Positions 33,962-41,922 of a stretch of 64,000 bases of DNA are shown here, piece by piece. Source of the DNA: Lysobacter capsici (lineage in GTDB: Bacteria; Pseudomonadota; Gammaproteobacteria; Xanthomonadales; Xanthomonadaceae). The stretch lies in the NCBI RefSeq assembly GCF_014779555.2, contig NZ_CP094357.1, positions 5,828,001 through 5,892,000 on the forward strand, given 5' to 3'. The first letter of the stretch is position 1; the number at the start of each line of letters is the position of its first letter. The translations under genes were made by a program, and so were the position numbers. The notes beneath the pieces are model-generated. The model had not been told where the DNA came from, did not search any database, and saw nothing but the letters and a program-made list of their open reading frames with translations.

Positions 33962-36451
33962 ATGTCCGCCCTGATCGACCCGTCCTCGCGCGATCTCGTC
34001 CCCTCGCCCGCCGCGGCCCGCGCGCTGGCCCGCAGCGACAGCGAGGAAGCCATCGACGCCCGCCACGGCGGCGCGCTGGCGCAGCGCCTGCAGCGCCGCT
34101 ACCGCGACCGCATCACCGGCAGTTTCACCATCCCCGGGCGCGAAGGCCGCTACGCGCCGCTGCCCGAGGACCTGCCCGAATCGCTCAAGGCCGCGCTGCG
34201 CGCGCGCGGCATCGACCGCCTCTACAGCCACCAGGCGCAGGCCTGGGACGCGACCCAGGCCGGCGAGCACGTCGCCGTGGTCACCCCGACCGCCTCGGGC
34301 AAGTCGCTGTGCTACACCCTGCCGGTGGTGGCCGCGGCGATGACCCGCGGGGCCAAGGCGCTGTACCTGTTTCCGACCAAGGCCCTGGCCCAGGACCAGG
34401 TCGCCGAGTTGCTGGAGCTCAACCGCGCCGGCGACCTGGGGGTCAAGGCCTTCACCTTCGACGGCGACACCCCCGGCGAAGCGCGCCAGGCGATCCGCCT
34501 GCACGGCGACATCGTCGTGTCCAACCCCGACATGCTGCATCAGGCGATCCTGCCGCATCACACCAAGTGGGCGCAGTTCTTCGAGAACCTGCGCTACATC
34601 GTGATCGACGAGATCCACACCTACCGCGGCGTGTTCGGCAGCCACGTCGCCGGGGTGCTGCGGCGCCTGCAACGGATCTGCGCGTTCTACGGCGTCGCCC
34701 CGCAATTCATCCTGTGCTCGGCGACGATCGGCAATCCCAAGGCCCACGCCGAGGCGCTGATCGAACAACCGGTGCGCGCGATCCTGGATTCGGGCGCGCC
34801 GACCGGCGACAAGCACGTGCTGCTGTGGAACCCGCCGGTGGTCAACGCCGACCTGGGCCTGCGCGCGTCGGCGCGCTCGCAGAGCAACCGGATCGCGCGC
34901 ATCGCGATCAAGGCGGGGTTGAAGACGCTCATCTTCGCCCAGACCCGGCTGATGGTCGAAGTGCTGACCAAGTACCTCAAGGACGTGTTCGATCACGACC
35001 CGCGCAAGCCCGCGCGCATCCGCGCCTACCGCGGCGGCTATCTGCCGAGCGAGCGCCGCGAGGCCGAACGCGCGATGCGCGACGGCCGCATCGACGGCAT
35101 CGTCTCGACTTCGGCGCTGGAACTGGGCGTGGACATCGGCAGTCTCGACGTGGTCGTGCTCAACGGCTATCCGGGCTCGGTCGCAGCCACTTGGCAGCGC
35201 TTCGGCCGCGCCGGCCGGCGCCAGCAGCCGTCGCTGGGCATCCTGGTCGCCAGCTCGCAGCCGCTCGATCAATACGTCGTGCGGCATCCGGATTTCTTCG
35301 CCGACGCCTCGCCCGAACATGCGCGCATCGCGCCGGACCAGCCGCTGATCCTGTTCGATCACATCCGCTGCGCCGCGTTCGAACTGCCGTTCCAGCACGG
35401 CGAGAATTTCGGCCCGATCGATCCGGAAGTGTTCCTCGAAGCCCTGGCCGAAACCGGCGTGGTGCATCGCGAAGGCGAGCGCTGGGAATGGATCGCCGAC
35501 AGCTACCCGGCCAACGCGGTCAGCCTGCGCTCGGTCGCCGACGGCAATTTCGTCGTGGTCGATCGCAGCGACGGGCGCCAGGTCATCATCGCCGAGGTCG
35601 ATTACTCGGCCGCCGCGCTGACCCTGTACGAAGGCGCGATCCACATGATCCAGTCGGTGCCGTATCAGGTCGAACGCCTCGACTGGGACGGCCGCAAGGC
35701 TTATGTGACCCGCACCCACGTCGACTACTACACCGACTCGATCGACTACACCAAGCTCAAGGTGCTCGAACGTTTCGACGGTGGTGAGGCCGGCCGCGGC
35801 GACAGCCATCACGGCGAAGTGCATGTGGTCCGGCGCGTGGCCGGTTACAAGAAGATTCGTTACTACACCCACGAAAGCATCGGCTACGGGCCGGTCAATC
35901 TGCCCGATCAGGAACTGCACACGACCGCGGTGTGGTGGCAGCTGCCGCAGGGCGTGCTGCTGTCGCGCTTCGGCTCCAGGCACGAGGCGCTGGACGGGTT
36001 CCTCGGCGCCGCGCATGCGCTGCACATCGTCGCCACGGTCGCGGTGATGGCCGATGCGCGCGACCTGCAGAAGTCGGTCGGCAACGGCGACGGCGCGTGG
36101 TTCGCGACTCAGGACGCGAACGGCCGCGGCCAGCTGCGCGGCGGCGAACACGAGGCGCCGCTCGGCGGCCCGGTGGCGATGCTGGAAGTGCAGCAGTTCG
36201 TGCCGACCGTGTACCTGTACGACAACTTCCCCGGCGGCGTGGGCTTGAGCGAGCCGCTGTGGCTGCGCCAGGCCGAACTGGTCGGCCGCGCGCTGGAATT
36301 GGTCGAACGCTGCGACTGCCGCGCCGGCTGCCCGGCCTGCGTCGGCCCGGTGCTGGCGGCCGACGAAGACCGCGAACAGACGACGCCGCGGTCGCTGGCC
36401 TTGCAGGTGCTGCGCTTGTTGAGTGGGCACGACGACGGCGACCTCGCATGA
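33962..36451 (+). CDS. mrfA: MrfA-like superfamily 2 DNA-repair helicase
   Basis: The 829-residue protein matches the DEAD/DEAH helicase group with a C-terminal DUF1998 domain (YprA/MrfA and Lhr-like). Visible motifs are TPTASGKSL (Walker A, residues 108-116), DEIH (216-219), SATIGNP, the helicase-C block LELGVDIGSLDVVV and QRFGRAGRR (motif VI). The C-terminal cysteine cluster CDCRAGCPACVG starts at residue 784 (C784, C786, C790, C793), as in MrfA where it binds zinc. In Bacillus subtilis MrfA works with the MrfB exonuclease to repair mitomycin C damage. Here the next gene encodes an MrfB-like nuclease and starts within this stop (ATGA), which strongly supports the assignment. Confidence 0.88.
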   Translation: MSALIDPSSRDLVPSPAAARALARSDSEEAIDARHGGALAQRLQRRYRDRITGSFTIPGREGRYAPLPEDLPESLKAALRARGIDRLYSHQAQAWDATQAGEHVAVVTPTASGKSLCYTLPVVAAAMTRGAKALYLFPTKALAQDQVAELLELNRAGDLGVKAFTFDGDTPGEARQAIRLHGDIVVSNPDMLHQAILPHHTKWAQFFENLRYIVIDEIHTYRGVFGSHVAGVLRRLQRICAFYGVAPQFILCSATIGNPKAHAEALIEQPVRAILDSGAPTGDKHVLLWNPPVVNADLGLRASARSQSNRIARIAIKAGLKTLIFAQTRLMVEVLTKYLKDVFDHDPRKPARIRAYRGGYLPSERREAERAMRDGRIDGIVSTSALELGVDIGSLDVVVLNGYPGSVAATWQRFGRAGRRQQPSLGILVASSQPLDQYVVRHPDFFADASPEHARIAPDQPLILFDHIRCAAFELPFQHGENFGPIDPEVFLEALAETGVVHREGERWEWIADSYPANAVSLRSVADGNFVVVDRSDGRQVIIAEVDYSAAALTLYEGAIHMIQSVPYQVERLDWDGRKAYVTRTHVDYYTDSIDYTKLKVLERFDGGEAGRGDSHHGEVHVVRRVAGYKKIRYYTHESIGYGPVNLPDQELHTTAVWWQLPQGVLLSRFGSRHEALDGFLGAAHALHIVATVAVMADARDLQKSVGNGDGAWFATQDANGRGQLRGGEHEAPLGGPVAMLEVQQFVPTVYLYDNFPGGVGLSEPLWLRQAELVGRALELVERCDCRAGCPACVGPVLAADEDREQTTPRSLALQVLRLLSGHDDGDLA

Positions 36452-37737
36452 GTCTGACCCTGGCCAAATTGCGGGCGCTGCAGCGGCAGGCTGGGCGGGC
36501 TGAGGCGGAGGTTGCGTCTGCGCCGGAGGGGAAAGCGAATCTCCCCCGGCCCCTCTTTTCCAAAGAGGGGAGACCAGCGGATGCGTCGGCTACCGAATCT
36601 CACCGCGAAGTCGTCGGCCACGACGCCGTTGCCGACACCATCCAGAAAGAGGCCGCCTTTTCGAACCGCGACGCCAGCGCTCCCCTCTTTGGAAAAGAGG
36701 GGTTGGGGGAGATTCGCTCTTCGCACACGTCAGTCGATACGACCCCGCTCGCGGCGCATCCCCGCCCACCCACTGACACAAGCCCAAGCCGCGACGCAAG
36801 CGCTCCCCTCTTCGGAAAAGAAGGGTTGGGCGAGATCCGTTCTTCGCGCACCGACATCGATGCACTGCGCCGCCTGATCGCCTTGCGCGAACGCAAGCCC
36901 AGCGCCGCATCCGCGCCCACCGACGCAGCCGCGGCACCGCAGACCGCGCCGCCCCGCGCGTTCCCACGATCCGTCCCCGCCCATTCCGGCAACGCGAACC
37001 CGACACCCAACCGCAACCTGCGCGCCCTGCCCGCCGAGCGCTCGCTCCCAGGCGAAGAAATCGCCCCCGGCCTGCATCTGATCCAGGCGCACCTGCCGCT
37101 GCCGACACCCGCGCAATCGCTGCCGCTCGCGTTCGCCAAGCGCCCCGACGACGCGCTCGACCCGCGTCGACTGCTGTTCTTCGACACCGAAACCACCGGC
37201 CTGGCCGGCGGCACCGGCACCCGCGCCTTCATGATCGGCGCCGCCGACTGGTATCACGATCGGCAACTCGGCGACGGCCTGCGCATCCGCCAGTTGATGA
37301 TCTCCACCTTGTCCGCCGAACCGGCGATGCTGCGCGCCTTCGCCCAGTGGATCGAACCGGGCACGGTGCTGTCGAGCTACAACGGCCGCTGCTACGACAC
37401 GCCGCTGTTGAACACGCGTTATCGCCTGGCGCGCATCGCCAATCCGCTGAGCGGACTGGATCACGTCGACCTGCTGTTCCCGACCCGGCGGATGTACCGC
37501 GGCGTGTGGGAAAACTGCCGGCTGGCGACCATGGAGCGCGAATTGCTGCACATCGTGCGCGAGGACGACCTGCCCGGTTCGCAGGCGCCGGCGGCATGGC
37601 TGCATTACCTGCGCGGCGGGTCGTCGGCGTTGCTGCGTCGGGTGGCGGCGCATAACCATCAGGACGTGGTGACCTTGGCGCAGCTGATGCTCAAGTTGAT
37701 CGAGGCCTACGACGAGCGCGCGTTGGCTTCGGCGTAG
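36448..37737 (+). CDS. mrfB: MrfB-like DEDDh exonuclease with in-frame repeat insertions
   Basis: The 429-residue protein has a C-terminal RNase H-like YprB/MrfB exonuclease domain (about residues 235-425). Catalytic motifs are FDTETTG (D246, E248), SYNGRCYD (D317) and AHNHQD (D406 with nearby H402/H404). It should degrade damaged DNA strands unwound by MrfA. The N-terminal 200 residues are unusual: three copies of a dispersed palindromic repeat have been inserted in frame, encoding PLFSKEG at 35-41 and two copies of RDASAPLFGKEGLGEIRSS at 75-93 and 115-133. The rest of that region is low-complexity. The start overlaps the mrfA stop, so the pair is coupled. Confidence 0.88.
   Translation: MSLTLAKLRALQRQAGRAEAEVASAPEGKANLPRPLFSKEGRPADASATESHREVVGHDAVADTIQKEAAFSNRDASAPLFGKEGLGEIRSSHTSVDTTPLAAHPRPPTDTSPSRDASAPLFGKEGLGEIRSSRTDIDALRRLIALRERKPSAASAPTDAAAAPQTAPPRAFPRSVPAHSGNANPTPNRNLRALPAERSLPGEEIAPGLHLIQAHLPLPTPAQSLPLAFAKRPDDALDPRRLLFFDTETTGLAGGTGTRAFMIGAADWYHDRQLGDGLRIRQLMISTLSAEPAMLRAFAQWIEPGTVLSSYNGRCYDTPLLNTRYRLARIANPLSGLDHVDLLFPTRRMYRGVWENCRLATMERELLHIVREDDLPGSQAPAAWLHYLRGGSSALLRRVAAHNHQDVVTLAQLMLKLIEAYDERALASA
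36533..36572. repeat. CCCTCTTTTCCAAAGAGGG palindrome inside mrfB
   Basis: AAAGCGAATC(TCCCCC) followed by GGCCCCTCTTTTCCAAAGAG forms the same hairpin as the intergenic family members. It is read through in frame in mrfB. Confidence 0.85.
36677..36722. repeat. Palindrome inside mrfB, copy 2
   Basis: The unit CTCCCCTCTTTGGAAAAGAG plus GGGTTGGGGGAGATTCGC is in opposite orientation to copy 1. It encodes RDASAPLFGKEGLGEIRSS together with its left flank. Confidence 0.85.
36799..36844. repeat. Palindrome inside mrfB, copy 3
   Basis: A diverged copy (CTCCCCTCTTCGGAAAAGAA) of the second insertion, 122 bases on. It keeps the protein reading and 15-20 bases of the flanks, so copies 2 and 3 probably arose by local duplication. 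Confidence 0.8.
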
Positions 37738-38128
37738 CGCCGGCGCGAATCACGGCTTCGTAATGACGACGCGATCTGTCGCGACGCGGTCGCGGCTCGC
37801 GCCGCTCCTACAGGTAGCCGCCCGACCTTCGCGATGTGTGTTTCCCCCTGTAGGAGCGGCGCAAGCCGCGACCGCGCCACAACGACCACGACGCCACCAT
37901 CCGCAACGCCGACGCGATCGCCAACACCGACTCCGACTCCGACAGCAACGCAATCGCGATCGCCGCCGCACCACACCCGCGCATGAACACACCGCGCATC
38001 CCGCCGAATCGCGACCATCGCCGTGTCGCATCGCCCCGCTACACTGCGCGCCCCGGCCTTCATGCGCCGCACACGCCGCCGCCCGCAGGCTCGCGGCACC
38101 GATCCGCCGAGCAGCCAGGAGCCTCGCC
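37738..38128. other. Intergenic region with REP pair
   Basis: No gene is supported in these 391 bases. It holds one REP doublet (37785-37876) and a stretch of low-complexity GAC/GAT-rich sequence upstream of the first I78-like gene. Confidence 0.7.
37785..37876. repeat. REP pair, GTAGGAGCGGCGCAAGCCGC family
   Basis: Inverted arms 37785-37813 and 37848-37876 flank a 34-base spacer. The right arm matches the one at 22952-23034 almost base for base. Confidence 0.85.
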
Positions 38129-38434
38129 ATGTCCCCGAATACCGTCCTTCGCACCGCCCTTCCGATCGCCGCGCTGAGCCTCGCCCTGGCCGCGTGCGCG
38201 ACGCCGATTCCGCCGACCAACATCAGCCCGGCCAGCTGCAACGCCGAGGCCGCGCGCTGGGCGATCGGCCGCGCCCCCGACGAAGCCACCATCGAGCGCG
38301 CCCGCACCGAAACCGGCAGCCGTTCGGTTCGCGTGCTCAAGCCCGGCATGGCCGCGACGATGGACTTCCAGCAGGACCGTCTGAACATCGACGTCAACGA
38401 ACGCGGCGCGATCACCGGCCTGCGTTGCGGCTGA
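38129..38434 (+). CDS. I78-family peptidase inhibitor-like lipoprotein
   Basis: The 101-residue product has a lipoprotein signal with Cys in ALAACAT and an I78-like inhibitor domain. The family pattern is C-N-A then A-x-x-x-G, IERARTETGSRSVRVLKPG, MDFQQDRLNIDVNERGAI and the terminal RCG. I78 proteins inhibit subtilisin-like and related serine peptidases. The start follows CCAGGAGCC, a clear ribosome-binding site. A second copy of the same family lies 235 bases downstream. Lysobacter secretes many proteases, so a self-protection role is an attractive inference, not shown here. Confidence 0.85.
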   Translation: MSPNTVLRTALPIAALSLALAACATPIPPTNISPASCNAEAARWAIGRAPDEATIERARTETGSRSVRVLKPGMAATMDFQQDRLNIDVNERGAITGLRCG

Positions 38435-38669
38435 GTTTCGTCCGTTCGAATGCGTACGCGAACGCACCGATCCGACTCGGTGCGTTCGCTGTGGATCGCC
38501 AGCGCTCGCACCACCCAATGCGGATAACGCCGCGCGCGCTGTGAACGAAGTCGCGGATCGCGCGATCGGGTTTCCGCGTTAACCCTGGACACAGCCACTG
38601 CGGCGCAGGCTCGCCCCATCGTGCCGCGCGGGCATTCCGCCCTGCGCGGCGTCGCTGAAGGAGATCGCC

Positions 38670-39089
38670 ATGTCGAACCGGATCGGCCCGCTGTTCCCGC
38701 TGCGCCTTCATAACCTACCCGCCGCCCGCCTGCTGTCGGGCGCGGTATTGGCCGCGACCCTGCCCCTGGCGATGGCCGCCTGCGCCGGACTGCGCCCCAC
38801 CGAAGAAATGCCCAGTTCGGCCGAACAGGGCGGCGCGGTCGAACCGATCGCCCCGGGCGAACCGCACCCCATGCCCGCGCCGCGCACCTGCAACGCCGAC
38901 GCGGCCAAGGCCGCGCTGGTCGGCAAGACCGCCGACGCCGCCACGGTCGAACGCGCGCGCACCCAGGCCGGCGGCCACACCGTGCGCGTGCTCAAGCCGG
39001 GCCAGGCGATCACCAAGGAATACATGGACGGTCGGGTCAACGTGCATGTCGACGAGAACAACGTGATCGTCGATGTGGGTTGCGGCTGA
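38670..39089 (+). CDS. I78-family peptidase inhibitor-like lipoprotein, second copy
   Basis: The 139-residue protein has a basic n-region, a signal ending in LAMAAC and a linker of about 30 residues, then the I78 core: CNADAAKAALVGK, VERARTQAGGHTVRVLKPGQAIT, DGRVNVHVDENNVIVDVGCG. It is longer than its upstream neighbour because of the linker. The ribosome-binding site GAAGGAGATC lies upstream. The two paralogs differ enough to suggest different targets or an old duplication. Confidence 0.85.
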   Translation: MSNRIGPLFPLRLHNLPAARLLSGAVLAATLPLAMAACAGLRPTEEMPSSAEQGGAVEPIAPGEPHPMPAPRTCNADAAKAALVGKTADAATVERARTQAGGHTVRVLKPGQAITKEYMDGRVNVHVDENNVIVDVGCG

Positions 39090-39520
39090 GCACGCGAGCC
39101 CACGCAACGCGCTACGAACGCCTGCGACGATAGCGAAGCACGCCACGGCCGCGACCCCGCATTCGCCAAGCGAGCCACAACATCGCCCCGCGTGACGCAA
39201 GAAACCCCGGTGCAACGCCGCGTCCCCGCGCGGCGTTTCACCCATCACTGCCGTTGTGTCGATGCCCCCTGTAGGAGCGGCGCAAGCCGCGACCGCGCCA
39301 CCCCGACCACGACGCAGCCCCGCCGTCGCGCCGACATCCCGGACACCGAGCTCGCAAACCTGGCGACCGACACGCGCCCCGCGGCGACACCGCGGCCGCA
39401 ACCATGAATCTCGCCGAATACCGCGCAAATCCATCGGCCCACAACACCGCCGCCGCATCGAAGCAGCGCCAACCAACTACGTGCTCTAAACTGCGACCAT
39501 CGTCCGCGAGGGTCACCACC
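39090..39520. other. Intergenic region with a single REP
   Basis: These 431 bases before the ribonuclease gene contain no supported gene. One unpaired GTAGGAGCGGCGCAAGCCGC arm lies at 39269-39297; the remainder shows no repeat of the other families. Confidence 0.6.
39269..39297. repeat. Single REP, GTAGGAGCGGCGCAAGCCGC family
   Basis: One arm, CTGTAGGAGCGGCGCAAGCC followed by GCGACCGCG, without a partner within 150 bases. Confidence 0.85.
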
Positions 39521-39982
39521 ATGCGCCGCAACCTGTGGCTGATCGCCGCCGTACTCCTGATCGGCCTATGGGCATGGTCCCAGCATTCAGCGCGTACGCC
39601 GGTCGCGACATCCGCCTCGGACAGCGCGTCGCACCGCGAACAGGGCCCCGTCGGCAACGACACGGTGCGCGGCGACGACAGGCGCGGCGACGCCTACCCC
39701 GCCTTCCTGCCCCGCGAAGCCCACGACGTCCTGCGCCGCATCGCCGCGGGCGGCCCGTTCGACCATCGCCAGGACGGGAGCACCTTCCAGAACCGCGAGA
39801 ATCGCCTGCCGAAACAGCCGCGCGGTTACTACCGCGAGTACACGGTGGAGACGCCCGGCTCGGACGATCGCGGCGCGCGCCGCATCGTCACCGGCGGCGA
39901 TCCGCCGCGCGAGTATTTCTACAGCGACGATCACTACCGCAGCTTCCGGCGCTTCGACCTTGCCGAAGGAGCCTCGCGATGA
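39521..39982 (+). CDS. Barnase-type (N1/T1) guanyl-specific ribonuclease
   Basis: The 153-residue protein begins with a hydrophobic segment (residues 4-20) that is a signal peptide or anchor. The C-terminal domain matches the microbial ribonuclease fold: TFQNRENRLPKQPRGYYREYTVETPG with the catalytic Glu (E106), RGARRIVTGG with the catalytic Arg, and DDHYRSFRRFD with the catalytic His (H138). The mature enzyme would be secreted or periplasmic and cleave RNA after G. It overlaps the barstar-like inhibitor gene by four bases, the classical toxin/inhibitor arrangement. Start ATG 39521 gives the best signal sequence. Confidence 0.9.
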   Translation: MRRNLWLIAAVLLIGLWAWSQHSARTPVATSASDSASHREQGPVGNDTVRGDDRRGDAYPAFLPREAHDVLRRIAAGGPFDHRQDGSTFQNRENRLPKQPRGYYREYTVETPGSDDRGARRIVTGGDPPREYFYSDDHYRSFRRFDLAEGASR

Positions 39983-40416
39983 GCGCCATCGATCCGCGCG
40001 AACTGCTCGCCGATCCGGCCCAGGCCGGCGCCTATTTCATCGATGCGCGCGACGCGCGCGCGCTGGCCGACGCCGCGACCGAACTGGAGTTCGCGCTGGC
40101 GCGGGTCGATTTCAGCGATTGCACGGGTAAAGACGACGCGCTCGAACGCATCGCGCGCGCACTGCGTTTTCCCGCCTGGTTCGGCGGCAACTGGGATGCG
40201 CTCAACGACAGCGTCAACGACCTGTCGTGGTGGCCGGCGCCGGGCTATGTGCTGCTGATCGAACACGCCGGCGCGTGGCAGGCGCAGCACAGCGACGACG
40301 CGGCGACCCTGATCGAAATCCTCAACGACGCCGCCCAGGACTGGGCGAAAGCGCGCACCGCGTTCTGGGCGCTGCTGCCGTTGCCGCAGGCCGAACTGGC
40401 GCAGATGGCGCCGTGA
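39979..40416 (+). CDS. Barstar-family ribonuclease inhibitor
   Basis: This 145-residue cytoplasmic protein has the barstar fold: FIDARDARALADAATELEFALARVDFSDCTGKDDALERIARALRFP and then AWFGGNWDALNDSVNDLSWWP, which contains the family's hallmark WFGGNWDALNDSV. It binds and masks the active site of the ribonuclease. Its start ATG lies inside the ribonuclease stop (ATGA), so inhibitor and enzyme are made together. It is followed closely by the end of the topoisomerase gene on the other strand (30-base gap). Confidence 0.92.
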   Translation: MSAIDPRELLADPAQAGAYFIDARDARALADAATELEFALARVDFSDCTGKDDALERIARALRFPAWFGGNWDALNDSVNDLSWWPAPGYVLLIEHAGAWQAQHSDDAATLIEILNDAAQDWAKARTAFWALLPLPQAELAQMAP

Positions 40417-40446
40417 TCGCCCTGCCCGCGCCGGCCGCGCCCGCGC

Positions 40447-41529
40447 TCAGCCGGCGTGCTTGCGCGCCTGCTTGAGGAACCGCAGCGCCGCGCTTTCCCA
40501 CTGCAACTCGCTGCGCGCGCCGTCGGCGTAACGCGACAATCGGCCTTCGCGCCAACCGCTGAACACCGCCGGATCGATATAGGCCTTGCGGCAGACGCTC
40601 GGCGTATTGCGCAGCGCCTGCGCGACTTCGCCGATCACCGCGTTCTGCGCGAGCAGCAGCGCGCGCTCACTCGGCTTGCCGGTGCGCGAGGGCTCGGGCA
40701 GCGGCAACTCGGCCAGACGCCGGAACGCGGCCAGGGTGCCGCCCCAGGTGCGGAAGTCCTTGGCGGTGAAGTCCGCGCCCATGGCCTCGTGCAGGTAGGC
40801 GTTGACCGCGCCGGAATCCACCGGTTGCAGACGGCCGTCGTCGTCACGGTACTGAAACAGCGCCTGCCCCGGCAGCTGCTGACAACGACGCACCTGCGCG
40901 ACCAGCTTGGCGTTGTCGAGTTCGACCTCCAGCGCCAGCCCGCCCTTGCCGCGAAAACGAAACCGCGCGCGGCCGCCGCGCAGGAAATCGACATGGCGAT
41001 TGCGCAAGGTGGTCAGGCCGAACGAGCGGTTGCTGCGCGCGTATTCGTGATTGCCCACGCGCAACAAGGTTTCGGCCATCACCGCGACCACGATCGCCAG
41101 CACCTTGTCGCGCGGGAAGCCCGGCAACTTGAGGTCGCGCCGCACTTTGCGCCGCAGCGCCGGCAAGGCCCGGCCGAAGGCGATCACGCGTTCGAACTTG
41201 CCTTCGTCGCGGGTCTGCCGCCATTGCGGGTGATAACGGTATTGCTTGCGCCCGCGCGCATCGCGACCGGTGGCCTGCAGATGGCCGCGCGCGTCGGTGC
41301 AGATCCACACCTGCGTATAGGCCGGCGGGATCGCCAGCGCGCGGATGCGTTCGAGGGTTTTCGCCGCGCTCACCGCCCGCCCGCGCGGATCGCGATAGAC
41401 GAAGCCGCGGCCGGCGCGGCGGCGCTCGATGCCCGGCTCGCCGTCGTTGACGTAACGCAGGCCGGCCGCGCGCGCGGCGCGGCGGTTGGCGACCGCGGGC
41501 AAGGCTGCGGAAGATTTGGACTGGCTCAT
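40447..41529 (-). CDS. DNA topoisomerase IB
   Basis: This eukaryotic-type topoisomerase IB relaxes supercoils through a transient 3'-phosphotyrosyl link. The 360-residue protein shows the catalytic-domain blocks: RVGNHEYARSNRSFGLTTLR (containing one of the active-site Arg), FTAKDFRTWGGTLAAF, and the active-site Tyr in SVCRKAYIDP (Y317). It resembles the shorter bacterial and poxviral enzymes. It is monocistronic and lies between the barstar gene and a small lipoprotein gene. Confidence 0.92.
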   Translation of the reverse strand: MSQSKSSAALPAVANRRAARAAGLRYVNDGEPGIERRRAGRGFVYRDPRGRAVSAAKTLERIRALAIPPAYTQVWICTDARGHLQATGRDARGRKQYRYHPQWRQTRDEGKFERVIAFGRALPALRRKVRRDLKLPGFPRDKVLAIVVAVMAETLLRVGNHEYARSNRSFGLTTLRNRHVDFLRGGRARFRFRGKGGLALEVELDNAKLVAQVRRCQQLPGQALFQYRDDDGRLQPVDSGAVNAYLHEAMGADFTAKDFRTWGGTLAAFRRLAELPLPEPSRTGKPSERALLLAQNAVIGEVAQALRNTPSVCRKAYIDPAVFSGWREGRLSRYADGARSELQWESAALRFLKQARKHAG

Positions 41530-41602
41530 GGCCCAGCAATACGGGCCGCCGCGTCAAGGTCGCGACAAGGATGCGGATCGGCCGCCGCCGAACCCTAACG
41601 GT

Positions 41603-41836
41603 TCAGCGTGGCGCGTCGTCCTTCTTCTTGAAGTCGACCTTCTCGCCCTTGCTGTCGCTGTTCCATTTGGCCTCGGTCTTGCGCTCGCACCACGCGGGCG
41701 GGGTTTCGCCCGGACGGGTCGGGCCGCTGGCGCATTCGGGCCGCGCATCCACCGCGGCATTGGTGTCGCGGTACTCGACGCCGCCGCAGGCGCTCAGCGC
41801 CACGGCGGCAAGAAGCGGAACGATCAAAGCACGCAT
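41603..41836 (-). CDS. Small lipoprotein of unknown function
   Basis: This 77-residue protein begins MRALIVPLLAAVALSAC, a short lipoprotein signal with the Cys at 17, preceded by a good AGGAGA ribosome-binding site. The rest is hydrophilic with two further cysteines (C35 and C50) and a Lys/Asp-rich tail. No family was recognised. The open frame continues upstream as a shadow inside the transporter gene, but the real product is this short one. Confidence 0.75.
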   Translation of the reverse strand: MRALIVPLLAAVALSACGGVEYRDTNAAVDARPECASGPTRPGETPPAWCERKTEAKWNSDSKGEKVDFKKKDDAPR

Positions 41837-41922
41837 GAGAACTCTCCTGATCAATACCCGCGACCTTGCCGGCCGCGCGCCGCGCCCACCTGTGCCATCG
41901 GTCAGGTAGGGCAATGGCATAT

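Noticed and set aside
33836-36430. Open frame of about 864 codons on the minus strand
   Set aside because: It mirrors the mrfA gene, whose helicase motifs are complete; the antisense product is an Arg/Asp/His-rich shadow.
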